From Neisseriaceae bacterium (GTDB lineage: Bacteria; Pseudomonadota; Gammaproteobacteria; Burkholderiales; UBA11063), in NCBI GenBank assembly GCA_947454215.1, contig CANGJN010000066.1:1-5257 (forward strand): a stretch of DNA of 5,257 nucleotides, in the 5' to 3' direction. The notes beneath the pieces are model-generated. The model worked only from the letters and a program-made list of their open reading frames with translations, was not told the DNA's origin and did not search any database. The position numbers were made by a program, and so were the translations under genes. Positions 1 through 5,257 of this stretch are shown piece after piece (within the stretch, counting starts at the first letter, position 1; every line of letters starts with the position of its first letter).

Positions 1-112
1 CTTTTAAAAACCATTCATATTAATTTTAATAATTCTTCTTATTTAATCCTGATATATTTCCTCTAAAAATTAGATTAGAATTATACCACACAATAGTTAT
101 CTTAGTAGTAAG

Positions 113-160
113 ATTATTTTAATAAATATTCTATTATTTTATTTATTAAATAAAAATAAT
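113..160. repeat. imperfect AT-only inverted repeat
   Basis: TTTAATAAATA at 118-128 is the exact reverse complement of TATTTATTAAA at 140-150, an 11-bp stem with an 11-nt loop. Allowing a 5-nt bulge at 151-155, ATTAT at 113-117 can also pair with ATAAT at 156-160. The arms contain no G or C, so the RNA stem would be weak, and a repeat of this length is not surprising by chance in DNA this AT-rich. No function is assigned. Confidence 0.35.
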
Positions 161-276
161 TACCAAATAAATTTGTCTAATTTCTATAAGATATTATAGC
201 ATAAATAAAGTTTACTCTATATTAATAACGTACTTTATAAAGCATCTTTTTTTTTATAATAATAAACCATGATATT

Positions 277-313
277 AATAATAGAATTAATTATTTTCTT
301 TAATTCTATTATT
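277..313. repeat. perfect 14-bp inverted repeat, 9-nt loop
   Basis: AATAATAGAATTAA at 277-290 is the exact reverse complement of TTAATTCTATTATT at 300-313, separated by a 9-nt loop at 291-299. There is only one G-C pair (284 with 306). It is the longest perfect hairpin I found in the noncoding DNA. No uninterrupted T tract follows on either strand, so it is not a typical intrinsic terminator. It lies about 50 bases upstream of the candidate -35 element for sucC. It could be an operator, an attenuator-like structure, or a terminator remnant of an unseen upstream gene. Confidence 0.55.
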
Positions 314-365
314 TCATAAATTAATTGATTGATATTAACATAATATTTAATTTTTTAATTATAAA

Positions 366-394
366 TTTACCTAAATTTATATATTTGTGATAAA
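366..394 (+). promoter_or_regulatory. candidate sigma-70-type promoter for the sucC operon
   Basis: TTTACC at 366-371 (four of six matches to TTGACA) is followed after 17 nt by GATAAA at 389-394 (four of six matches to TATAAT). A TG at 386-387 sits exactly where an extended -10 element needs it. Transcription would begin near 401, leaving a leader of about 33 nt before the sucC start. Such AT-rich DNA produces chance promoter-like matches, so this is a reasoned candidate only. Confidence 0.4.
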
Positions 395-433
395 ATAATG
401 CTTATGAATATATTAATTTTAAGGAATTTTTAA

Positions 434-1600
434 ATGAATTTACATGAATATCAAGCTAAAGATTTATTAATGAATTACGGTTTAAAAGTACAAAATGGAA
501 TAATAGTAACTCGTCCTGAAGATGCAGCTGAAGCCTTCAAAAAATTGGGTGGTAAATCTGTAGTTGTTAAAGCTCAAGTACATGCAGGTGGTAGAGGAAA
601 AGCTGGAGGAGTAAAAGTGGCTAAATCTAAAGAAGAGGCCGTCAAAATATCGAATGATTTAATTGGTAAAAGGTTAGTTACATACCAAACTGATTCACGT
701 GGTCAGCCAGTCAATTCTGTTCTTATTTCAGAAGATGTTTATCCAGTTCTAAGAGAACTGTATTTAGGTGCTGTAGTTGACAGATCAAGTAAATCAATTA
801 CATTTATCGCATCTACCGAAGGTGGAGTAGATATAGAGAAAGTTGCAGAAAGTTCTCCAGAAAAATTATTTAAAATCTCTGTAAATTCTTTGGTTGGATT
901 GCAACCATTTCAAATAAGAGATATCGCTTCAAATCTAGCATTAAAATCAGAACAGTTTAATCAATTCTCTACGATAATGTTAGGAATATATAAAGCATTT
1001 TTAGAAAATGATTTTTCAATGATTGAGATTAATCCGTTATCAGTTCGAGAAAATGGAGATTTAGTTTGTGTAGATGCCAAAATTGACATTGATTCAAATT
1101 CTTTATTTAGACATAAAAATCTATTAGAAATATTTGATACATCGCAGGTTGATGAAAAAGAAGTTCATGCCACTAAATTTGATTTAAATTATGTATCACT
1201 AGATGGAAATATAGGTTGTATGGTTAATGGTGCCGGTCTTGCAATGGCAACAATGGATATAATTAAATTATATGGTGGTAAACCTGCCAATTTCTTAGAT
1301 GTTGGTGGTGGTGCTACAAAATCAAGAGTCATAGAAGCCTTGAAAATAATTCTTGAGGATAAAAATGTAAAGGCAATTTTGATTAATATCTTTGGGGGAA
1401 TAGTTCGTTGTGATATGATAGCAGAAGCTATAATTGCTGCTGTTAAAGAGGTTAAAGTTGAGGTTCCAGTAGTAGTAAGATTGGAAGGTAATAATGCTGA
1501 ACTAGGAATAGAAACATTAAATAAAACAGATCTTAAAATAATCTCAGCAAATGGATTAGACGATGCCGCCCAAAAGGTTGTTGCAAGCTTAAATAAATAA
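434..1600 (+). CDS. sucC: succinyl-CoA synthetase (ADP-forming) subunit beta
   Basis: SucC is the nucleotide- and succinate-binding subunit of succinyl-CoA synthetase. This cytoplasmic citric-acid-cycle enzyme converts succinyl-CoA, NDP and phosphate to succinate, CoA and NTP. The 388-residue product equals the E. coli length and opens with the family signature MNLHEYQAK. An ATP-grasp domain fills the N-terminal half, with the glycine-rich loop [10 protein letters not shown] at 50-59. The metal-binding residues appear as E198 and N200 in IEINPL and as D214. The C-terminal ligase domain carries [10 protein letters not shown] (262-271), DVGGGA (289-294) and FGGIVRCD (320-327), and [10 protein letters not shown] (349-358) follows. 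AAGGA at 421-425 places the ribosome correctly for the ATG. No key residue seems missing. ATP versus GTP preference cannot be read reliably from the sequence. It is followed by sucD after 34 nt. Confidence 0.97.
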   Translation: MNLHEYQAKDLLMNYGLKVQNGIIVTRPEDAAEAFKKLGGKSVVVKAQVHAGGRGKAGGVKVAKSKEEAVKISNDLIGKRLVTYQTDSRGQPVNSVLISEDVYPVLRELYLGAVVDRSSKSITFIASTEGGVDIEKVAESSPEKLFKISVNSLVGLQPFQIRDIASNLALKSEQFNQFSTIMLGIYKAFLENDFSMIEINPLSVRENGDLVCVDAKIDIDSNSLFRHKNLLEIFDTSQVDEKEVHATKFDLNYVSLDGNIGCMVNGAGLAMATMDIIKLYGGKPANFLDVGGGATKSRVIEALKIILEDKNVKAILINIFGGIVRCDMIAEAIIAAVKEVKVEVPVVVRLEGNNAELGIETLNKTDLKIISANGLDDAAQKVVASLNK

Positions 1601-1620
1601 AAATGTGTAAGAAAATTTTC

Positions 1621-1628
1621 AGAGGAAG
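1621..1628 (+). promoter_or_regulatory. ribosome binding site of sucD, which bears on the start choice
   Basis: AGAGGAAG precedes two adjacent in-frame start codons, TTG at 1632 and ATG at 1635. Measured from the end of AGAGGA (1626), the spacing is 8 nt to the ATG and 5 nt to the TTG. The ATG gives the optimal spacing, and the resulting protein begins MSVLVNKNT, aligning with the E. coli SucD start MSILIDKNT. The ATG is therefore preferred. Confidence 0.7.
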
Positions 1629-1634
1629 AGTTTG

Positions 1635-2519
1635 ATGAGTGTTTTAGTTAATAAAAATACTAGAGTTCTGGTTCAGGGTTTTACAGGAAAGAGTGGTACA
1701 TTTCATTCCGAACAAGCGCTTAGTTATGGTACAAAAATTGTTGGTGGAACATCCCCTGGAAAAGGGGGTGATGTACATTTAGAACTACCTGTTTTTAATA
1801 CAATGAAAGAAGCTGTACTTGAAACTAATGCTGATGCCTCAGTAATATATGTACCTGCCCCGTTTGTTAAAGATTCAATAGTAGAAGCCACTGATGCTGG
1901 AATAAAATTAATAGTTTGTATTACAGAAGGTGTGCCAATTTTAGATATGTTAATTTTAAAAAAATACGTTAATTCTTGTGGGGCTAAATTAATTGGACCA
2001 AATTGCCCAGGAATTATTACACCAGGTGAATGTAAAATTGGGATAATGCCAGGACATATACATGCCAAAGGTAACATTGGGATTATATCTCGTTCTGGAA
2101 CATTGACATATGAAGCTGTTGCTCAAACTACAGCATTAGGATTAGGTCAGTCTACGTGTATAGGAATAGGTGGGGATCCAATTCCTGGTACATCGCATGT
2201 TGAGGCTTTAGAAATGTTTGAGAATGACCCAGAAACTAAGGCAATAATTTTAATAGGTGAGATTGGTGGAACGGCAGAGGAAGAAGCTGCGGAATATATT
2301 AAATCTAATGTTACTAAACCAGTTGTCGCATACGTTGCTGGAATAACTGCACCCAAAGGGAAAAGAATGGGACATGCTGGAGCAATTATATCAGGTGGAA
2401 AAGGAACTGCTGAAGAAAAATATTCAGCCTTTGATAAATCAGGAGTAGTGTGCAGTATGTCACCTGCTACTATAGGTAGTACTATGTTAATGGTTTTAAA
2501 AAACCATAAATTGATTTAA
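1635..2519 (+). CDS. sucD: succinyl-CoA synthetase (ADP-forming) subunit alpha
   Basis: SucD binds CoA and carries the histidine that is transiently phosphorylated during the succinyl-CoA synthetase cycle; it pairs with the SucC encoded just upstream. From the ATG the product has 294 residues, close to the E. coli 289. The N-terminal CoA-binding Rossmann domain shows [11 protein letters not shown] (14-24) and YVPAPF (72-77). GPNCPG (121-126) contains the CoA-contacting cysteine C124, and SRSGTLTYE follows at 152-160. The ligase domain has GIGGDPIPG (177-185) and GEIGG (208-212) with E209, the residue that contacts the phosphohistidine in the family. The active-site histidine is H247 in MGHAGAI. 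All expected catalytic residues are present. The C-terminus is a few residues longer than in E. coli. A start at the TTG at 1632 would add one methionine. The gene is certainly intact. Confidence 0.97.
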   Translation: MSVLVNKNTRVLVQGFTGKSGTFHSEQALSYGTKIVGGTSPGKGGDVHLELPVFNTMKEAVLETNADASVIYVPAPFVKDSIVEATDAGIKLIVCITEGVPILDMLILKKYVNSCGAKLIGPNCPGIITPGECKIGIMPGHIHAKGNIGIISRSGTLTYEAVAQTTALGLGQSTCIGIGGDPIPGTSHVEALEMFENDPETKAIILIGEIGGTAEEEAAEYIKSNVTKPVVAYVAGITAPKGKRMGHAGAIISGGKGTAEEKYSAFDKSGVVCSMSPATIGSTMLMVLKNHKLI

Positions 2520-2537
2520 GTTATAAGTAGTATAAAA

Positions 2538-3473
2538 TTGAATGATTCTTTAGATTTACAAATACTTGAAGCTCAAAATGAATTAAAATCTGTTAGAGAT
2601 ATAATTAGATTTGGGATTTCATTATTCAACCAATACAAATTATTTTATGGTCATGGTACGGATAATATTTTTGATGAAGTAGTTTATTTAGTTTTATCTA
2701 GTTTACACCTTCCTTTAGATTTTGATTTAAATATTATATATGATTCTGCAATATTGAGAAGTGAATTAAATATAATTTTAAAAAATTTTACCCAAAGGGT
2801 TAAACTACGTAAACCTGCTCCTTATATAACAAATCAAGCCTTAATACAAAATTATTATTTCTATATAGATGAACGAGCAATTATTCCTCGTTCATTTATA
2901 CCTGAGATTCTATTAAATGATTTATTAACCCCATGGATTCAAAATATTAATGTCAGCAAAATATTAGATTTATGTACTGGAAATGGTTCCATTGCAATTA
3001 TTGCAAGTGAATATTTTCCAGAGGCTAATGTTATAGCTACAGATATTGATGAAAATGCTATGCAAGTTGCACAAATAAATATTAAAGAGTATTTACTTGA
3101 GCATAAAATTAAATTAATTAAATCAGATTTATTTAAAAATATACCTAAAACTAAGTTTGACCTAATATTAAGTAACCCTCCTTACGTTGATGGTGAGGCA
3201 ATGAAAAACCTTACTACTGAATATAAATATGAACCAATGCATGCTTTATATGGGGGCGAAGACGGACTTAGATTTGCTTCAGATATAATAAATAATGCTC
3301 TATGCTATTTGTCATCAAATGGTTTGTTGGTAGTAGAGATAGGAGATAATAAAGAACAGTTAGAGTTTTTGTATCAAGGGATGCCATTCACATGGTTTGA
3401 TACCAAAAACGCTCAGGGTTTTGTTTTTGTGTTAACTTATGAACAGTTATCTAATTATTTTGAGAATAATTAA
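2538..3473 (+). CDS. prmB: ribosomal protein L3 N5-glutamine methyltransferase PrmB
   Basis: PrmB transfers a methyl group from S-adenosylmethionine to a glutamine of ribosomal protein L3 during 50S subunit assembly. The 311-residue product matches the family length (E. coli 310). An N-terminal substrate-recognition region contains YGHGTDN (37-43) and LHLPLD (56-61). After YITNQA and IIPRSFI (115-121) comes the Rossmann methyltransferase fold, with the SAM-binding DLCTGNGSIAI (144-154) and acidic TDIDENA (168-174). The catalytic NPPY (213-216) is that of glutamine N5-methyltransferases. PRSFI and the N-terminal extension favour PrmB over the release-factor enzyme PrmC. The start is TTG; no in-frame ATG or GTG lies between the sucD stop and the conserved region, and no clear Shine-Dalgarno is visible. 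Translation may depend on ribosomes finishing sucD 18 nt upstream in the same frame. DLCTGNGS replaces the more usual DLCTGSGC, a mild variation. Confidence 0.93.
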   Translation: MNDSLDLQILEAQNELKSVRDIIRFGISLFNQYKLFYGHGTDNIFDEVVYLVLSSLHLPLDFDLNIIYDSAILRSELNIILKNFTQRVKLRKPAPYITNQALIQNYYFYIDERAIIPRSFIPEILLNDLLTPWIQNINVSKILDLCTGNGSIAIIASEYFPEANVIATDIDENAMQVAQINIKEYLLEHKIKLIKSDLFKNIPKTKFDLILSNPPYVDGEAMKNLTTEYKYEPMHALYGGEDGLRFASDIINNALCYLSSNGLLVVEIGDNKEQLEFLYQGMPFTWFDTKNAQGFVFVLTYEQLSNYFENN

Positions 3474-3940
3474 TGGCTAACATTTCAGATGTTGTCCTAT
3501 TTGAACCTGAAATACCACAAAATACTGGCAATATAATTAGACTATGTGCTAATACTGGAGCTAAATTACATTTAATTTATCCTTTAGGTTTTGTTTTAAA
3601 TGATAAAAAAATGAAACGAGCCGGCTTAGATTACCATGATGATGTTGAAATTATTACATATATTAATTGGGATGACTTTAAATATAAAAATTTATCTAGA
3701 AGACTTATAGCCATAGAAACAAATGGTTCCAGTTTATATGATAAAATTTTATATACCAATCAAGATATGTTAATTTTTGGTTCTGAGACTAAAGGATTGT
3801 CTGGTTATGTCCTAAATCAAGTTGATTTTATTGTTAGTATTCCAATGATTTTAGGTCAAAGAAGTTTAAATTTATCTAATTCGGTATCTGTAGTTTTATT
3901 TGAGTCATGGAGACAAAATAATTTTAACATCGAAGATTAA
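3473..3940 (+). CDS. trmL: tRNA (cytidine(34)-2'-O)-methyltransferase TrmL
   Basis: TrmL is a small SPOUT-superfamily enzyme with a trefoil knot. In E. coli it 2'-O-methylates the wobble nucleotide 34 of two leucine tRNAs (CmAA and cmnm5UmAA) using S-adenosylmethionine. The 155-residue product is the expected size (E. coli 157). Motif 1 appears as FEPEIPQNTGNIIRLCANTG (10-29), followed by KRAGLDYH (48-55). The knot motifs are FGSETKGLS (102-110) and IPM (123-125) with RSLNLSNSVSVVLFE (130-144), ending in SWRQ. Its ATG shares one base with the prmB stop (TAATG), which points to translational coupling, and no strong Shine-Dalgarno is visible. Two in-frame TAA codons end the gene. Although it lies in the TrmH-like group, its short length and lack of an extra N-terminal RNA-binding domain favour TrmL over TrmH, RlmB or TrmJ. 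Confidence 0.93.
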   Translation: MANISDVVLFEPEIPQNTGNIIRLCANTGAKLHLIYPLGFVLNDKKMKRAGLDYHDDVEIITYINWDDFKYKNLSRRLIAIETNGSSLYDKILYTNQDMLIFGSETKGLSGYVLNQVDFIVSIPMILGQRSLNLSNSVSVVLFESWRQNNFNIED

Positions 3941-4012
3941 TAAATTATATAAAAGTTTAAGAAATAAATTTTCAAAATGTTGAATATTTTGATCACCAAT
4001 TGGGTATGCAAC

Positions 4013-4049
4013 AACTAGTAACTTATTCTATAAATAAATATTACTAGTT
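4013..4049. repeat. 9-bp inverted repeat around ACTAGT
   Basis: AACTAGTAA at 4013-4021 is the exact reverse complement of TTACTAGTT at 4041-4049, with a 19-nt AT-rich spacer. Each arm contains the palindrome ACTAGT. The arm spacing, about 28 bp from start to start, is compatible with two half-sites of a DNA-binding protein or with a weak hairpin. No T tract follows, so a terminator role is unlikely. Confidence 0.4.
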
Positions 4050-4071
4050 AGAAATGACTCTATAAGTTGTC

Positions 4072-4118
4072 TTAGAGAGCTGATAATTCTTGATAAAAGT
4101 TTCTCTAACTTTCAAGAA
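4072..4118 (+). repeat. interleaved complementary segments (alternative stems)
   Basis: TTAGAGA (4072-4078) can pair with TCTCTAA (4102-4108), and TTCTTGA (4087-4093) can pair with TCAAGAA (4112-4118). The two stems interleave, so they would either form a pseudoknot or exclude each other. Each is only 7 bp, so chance is a real possibility. If transcribed, this would lie in the trmL 3' region; it is upstream of the candidate promoters for the orphan gene. Confidence 0.25.
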
Positions 4119-4206
4119 AAATTGCCTAGATTTAATTTTTCCAAGATTATTTCACTTTTTTTGTTTATAATTAGTGCTCTTCATCTTTCAAAACTCTTTA
4201 TACTCT

Positions 4207-4235
4207 TTGTATTAAGAAAAATATTTATATAGAAT
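4207..4235 (+). promoter_or_regulatory. candidate promoter for the orphan exported-protein gene
   Basis: TTGTAT at 4207-4212 is followed after exactly 17 nt by TAGAAT at 4230-4235, which matches TATAAT at five of six positions. The -35 element matches TTGACA only in its first three bases. Transcription would begin near 4242, giving a leader of about 65 nt. The long gap after trmL and the strong ribosome binding site also favour an independent transcript. Confidence 0.45.
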
Positions 4236-4246
4236 ATGAAAATATA

Positions 4247-4276
4247 TTGTCAAGTAAAATTAACTAAATGTATTTT
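4247..4276 (+). promoter_or_regulatory. alternative candidate promoter for the orphan gene
   Basis: TTGTCA at 4247-4252 matches TTGACA at five of six positions. After 18 nt comes TATTTT at 4271-4276, which matches TATAAT at four of six. Transcription would begin near 4283, leaving a short leader that still includes the ribosome binding site at 4295-4300. It competes with the candidate at 4207-4235, and the sequence alone does not decide between them. Confidence 0.3.
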
Positions 4277-4294
4277 TTTAGTTTAATTATTTTT

Positions 4295-4300
4295 AAGGAG
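4295..4300 (+). promoter_or_regulatory. strong ribosome binding site fixing the orphan gene start
   Basis: AAGGAG lies 6 nt before the ATG at 4307, the best Shine-Dalgarno in the window. An in-frame ATG at 4268 would add 13 residues but has no such site. It would also place a second hydrophobic stretch before the signal peptide. The start at 4307 is therefore chosen. Confidence 0.8.
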
Positions 4301-4306
4301 ATAAAT

Positions 4307-4918
4307 ATGAAAAAAATGTTGATTGTTCTATTATTTGGAATGTTTATTAAAAATGTAGTGGCTGGAGGTCTATGTTCTAAAGGAGGGTCTTGTAGAGAAG
4401 AACAAGTGGCTGAAGAAGAACAGTTTGAGGAAGAAGGAGATGCTGCAGAGAGAACTCCCCTAATAAATAATCTTAAAGATCCAAACATCCCAACTTCTTG
4501 TAGCGAATTACGTAAAGACACAACTTATTATCGCAACCTCAAAGATCAAGGAGATACTCTTGTGGGCATTCATATTAATACAATTACAGTCACGGGTGAC
4601 CATTCTTATCTTATCGATGGATATTATTTTAAAGTTCTCAAACGTATAGTAAATGGAGTAGAACAACACATACATACGAATCAACAGAAAATTAATAAAT
4701 GCGTAGACATTGAAGATAAATGGATTAATGACGGTAATACATATGTTCCCTTATACTTTATATTAGAACCTAAAAAAGGAAGTCTGATAATGCAGAGAGT
4801 AGAATTAATTGGCAATTTAGCAATTGAAGCTAAGGATGGATTAAAGTGGATACTAAAAATTAAAAATTTTGAAGATCTAGTACTCAATGAAGATCATTTT
4901 CAACATAATCAACGGTAA
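4307..4918 (+). CDS. putative exported four-cysteine protein of unknown function
   Basis: I do not recognise this 203-residue protein. It begins with a Sec-type signal peptide: MKK, a hydrophobic core at 4-15, and VVA at 17-19, predicting cleavage after A19. C23 follows GGL, which is not a good lipobox, so a lipoprotein is unlikely. The mature start GGLCSKGGSC is followed by a very acidic segment (about 31-48, rich in Glu), probably disordered. The region from about 63 to 193 alternates hydrophobic and polar residues like a small beta-rich or mixed domain. It includes GIHINTITVTGD (87-98), GYYFKVLKRIV (105-115), VPLYFILEP (147-155) and WILKIKNFEDL (181-191). Cysteines 23, 29, 65 and 132 could form two disulfides after export. 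No further membrane span is seen. It is probably periplasmic or secreted. It has its own ribosome binding site and candidate promoters, and no neighbour explains its role. Confidence 0.8.
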   Translation: MKKMLIVLLFGMFIKNVVAGGLCSKGGSCREEQVAEEEQFEEEGDAAERTPLINNLKDPNIPTSCSELRKDTTYYRNLKDQGDTLVGIHINTITVTGDHSYLIDGYYFKVLKRIVNGVEQHIHTNQQKINKCVDIEDKWINDGNTYVPLYFILEPKKGSLIMQRVELIGNLAIEAKDGLKWILKIKNFEDLVLNEDHFQHNQR

Positions 4919-4923
4919 AAATA

Positions 4924-4974
4924 AGTCTACTGATGGACTGGTAACTTATGTTACTTATGAATCACATAATTTTT
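4924..4974 (+). terminator. weak candidate terminator after the orphan gene
   Basis: Two small hairpins follow the stop codon: AGTC (4924-4927) with GACT (4936-4939), and GTAAC (4941-4945) with GTTAC (4950-4954). A T5 tract lies at 4970-4974, 15 nt beyond the second stem. The stems are short and the T tract is too far away for a standard intrinsic terminator, so this is only a placeholder for where transcription might end. Confidence 0.2.
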
Positions 4975-5086
4975 AACCTGTGTAAATATTTTGGTTATAC
5001 TTAACATATTTGGATGCAATATAAATGAACTTTCTTAAATTTCTTTGCTAATTTTATCATTATTCTTATTACTATATTGCAGGTTT

Positions 5087-5106
5087 AAATTTATAGTTAT
5101 AAATTT
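5087..5106. repeat. 9-bp AT-only inverted repeat
   Basis: AAATTTATA at 5087-5095 is the exact reverse complement of TATAAATTT at 5098-5106, with a 2-nt spacer; the second arm runs into a T5 tract at 5104-5108. A stem of A-T pairs only would be weak as RNA. It could be a near-palindromic protein site or simply chance in AT-rich DNA. Confidence 0.3.
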
Positions 5107-5257
5107 TTGGTTACTACTCAGCAACCATGATTTAGCATATAATTTTAATACTGAAAACAAGAATAGATTTATGATAGGATAAAATTAAGTAGAAGATAAA
5201 GATTTATATTGAAGAATTAATTATACTTAAAACAGTAAAAAATGTTTTTTAATGACA

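Larger units (their letters stand above)
1..433. other. AT-rich noncoding region upstream of sucC
   Basis: No credible coding region is visible on either strand; stop codons are dense in all frames and no start with a good ribosome binding site opens a reading frame before sucC. It contains a T9 tract at 247-255, preceded by the short palindrome CTTTATAAAG at 233-242. This could be the decayed end of an upstream transcript, but no GC-rich stem supports a standard terminator. It also holds several AT-rich inverted repeats (described separately) and a candidate promoter close to sucC. No tRNA-like cloverleaf or T-loop consensus was seen. Confidence 0.7.
3941..4306. other. noncoding region between trmL and the orphan gene
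   Basis: No credible gene is seen. The longest short frame I checked starts at 3977 and encodes only 13 codons without a ribosome binding site. The region holds the inverted repeat at 4013-4049, a set of interleaved 7-bp stems at 4072-4118, and two candidate promoters before the orphan gene. No stem with a following T tract marks an obvious terminator for the sucC-trmL unit; transcription may end by another mechanism. Confidence 0.65.
4919..5257. other. noncoding region at the window's right end
   Basis: No supported gene is seen on either strand. Short frames such as the 8-codon one at 5029 lack a ribosome binding site, and the ATG at 5252 is cut by the window edge with no Shine-Dalgarno before it. 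Small inverted repeats occur at 4924-4954, 5087-5106 and 5108-5127 (TGGTT and AACCA). No tRNA or mobile-element end is visible. Confidence 0.6.

Noticed and set aside
233..255. Palindrome CTTTATAAAG followed by T9 as an intrinsic terminator
   Set aside because: The palindrome has almost no room for a loop, its stem would be very weak, and no upstream gene is visible to be terminated. It is noted only as part of the upstream region.
1724..2077. 117-codon open frame on the minus strand inside sucD
   Set aside because: It lies wholly within the certain sucD gene on the opposite strand, and its product resembles no family I know. It is a shadow of sucD codon use.
2147..2356. 69-codon open frame on the minus strand inside sucD
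   Set aside because: It is also contained in sucD, with no independent start signal or recognisable product.
3977..4018. 13-codon frame beginning ATG TTG AAT after trmL
   Set aside because: It has no Shine-Dalgarno and is of a length expected by chance; nothing supports translation.
4268..4306. Upstream ATG extending the orphan gene by 13 residues
   Set aside because: No ribosome binding site precedes it, whereas AAGGAG sits 6 nt before the ATG at 4307, which also gives a standard signal peptide.
4370..4375. C23 of the orphan protein as a lipoprotein attachment site
   Set aside because: The preceding residues are G-G-L; a lipobox needs a small residue at -1 and usually a Leu-like residue at -3. 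Cleavage after A19 is more likely.
4264..4521. 85-codon minus-strand frame overlapping the start of the orphan gene
   Set aside because: Its serine-rich start is the antisense of the Glu-rich segment of the orphan gene. The plus-strand frame has a strong ribosome binding site and signal peptide, so this one is a shadow.
4681..4887. 68-codon minus-strand frame within the orphan gene
   Set aside because: It is contained in the better-supported plus-strand gene and shows no start signal of its own.
5252..5257. ATG at the right edge as the start of another gene
   Set aside because: Only two codons are visible and there is no ribosome binding site before it.

Overview
The window is strongly AT-rich, with A/T-ending codons and very AT-rich intergenic DNA. 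It carries one co-directional bacterial gene block followed by a separate orphan gene, all on the + strand. The first four genes are confidently recognised: sucC and sucD (the two succinyl-CoA synthetase subunits), prmB (ribosomal protein L3 glutamine methyltransferase) and trmL (tRNA wobble-position 2'-O-methyltransferase). PrmB wording such as 'LHLPLD' and 'IIPRSFI' looks more betaproteobacterial than enteric (E. coli has RSPI at the second site). I therefore infer a low-GC proteobacterium, probably betaproteobacterial and possibly host-associated. This is inferred from remembered family patterns, not from a search.

Layout: 1-433 is AT-rich noncoding DNA with a T9 tract, several hairpin-capable repeats (the best is a perfect 14-bp inverted repeat at 277-313) and a plausible promoter just before sucC. 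From 434 to 3940, sucC-sucD-prmB-trmL run with short gaps (34 and 18 nt) and a 1-nt TAATG overlap between prmB and trmL, so they look like one transcription unit. The unit joins a citric-acid-cycle enzyme to two translation-apparatus methyltransferases. Then 3941-4306 is noncoding, with small inverted repeats and two candidate promoters. From 4307 to 4918 lies an unrecognised gene with a strong ribosome binding site. It encodes a 203-residue protein with a Sec-type signal peptide, four cysteines and a very acidic segment near the mature N-terminus. The end, 4919-5257, is noncoding as far as I can see.

How the genes work together: SucC and SucD form one enzyme, which interconverts succinyl-CoA and succinate with substrate-level NTP synthesis. 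PrmB and TrmL modify ribosomal protein L3 and certain tRNA anticodons; they share the operon but have no direct biochemical link to SucCD. The orphan gene appears to be transcribed independently and its product exported. I see no rRNA, tRNA, CRISPR array, insertion sequence or clear mobile element. Most of the window is ordinary housekeeping DNA. The orphan exported protein is the only real candidate for something undescribed, and nothing in the sequence assigns it a function.
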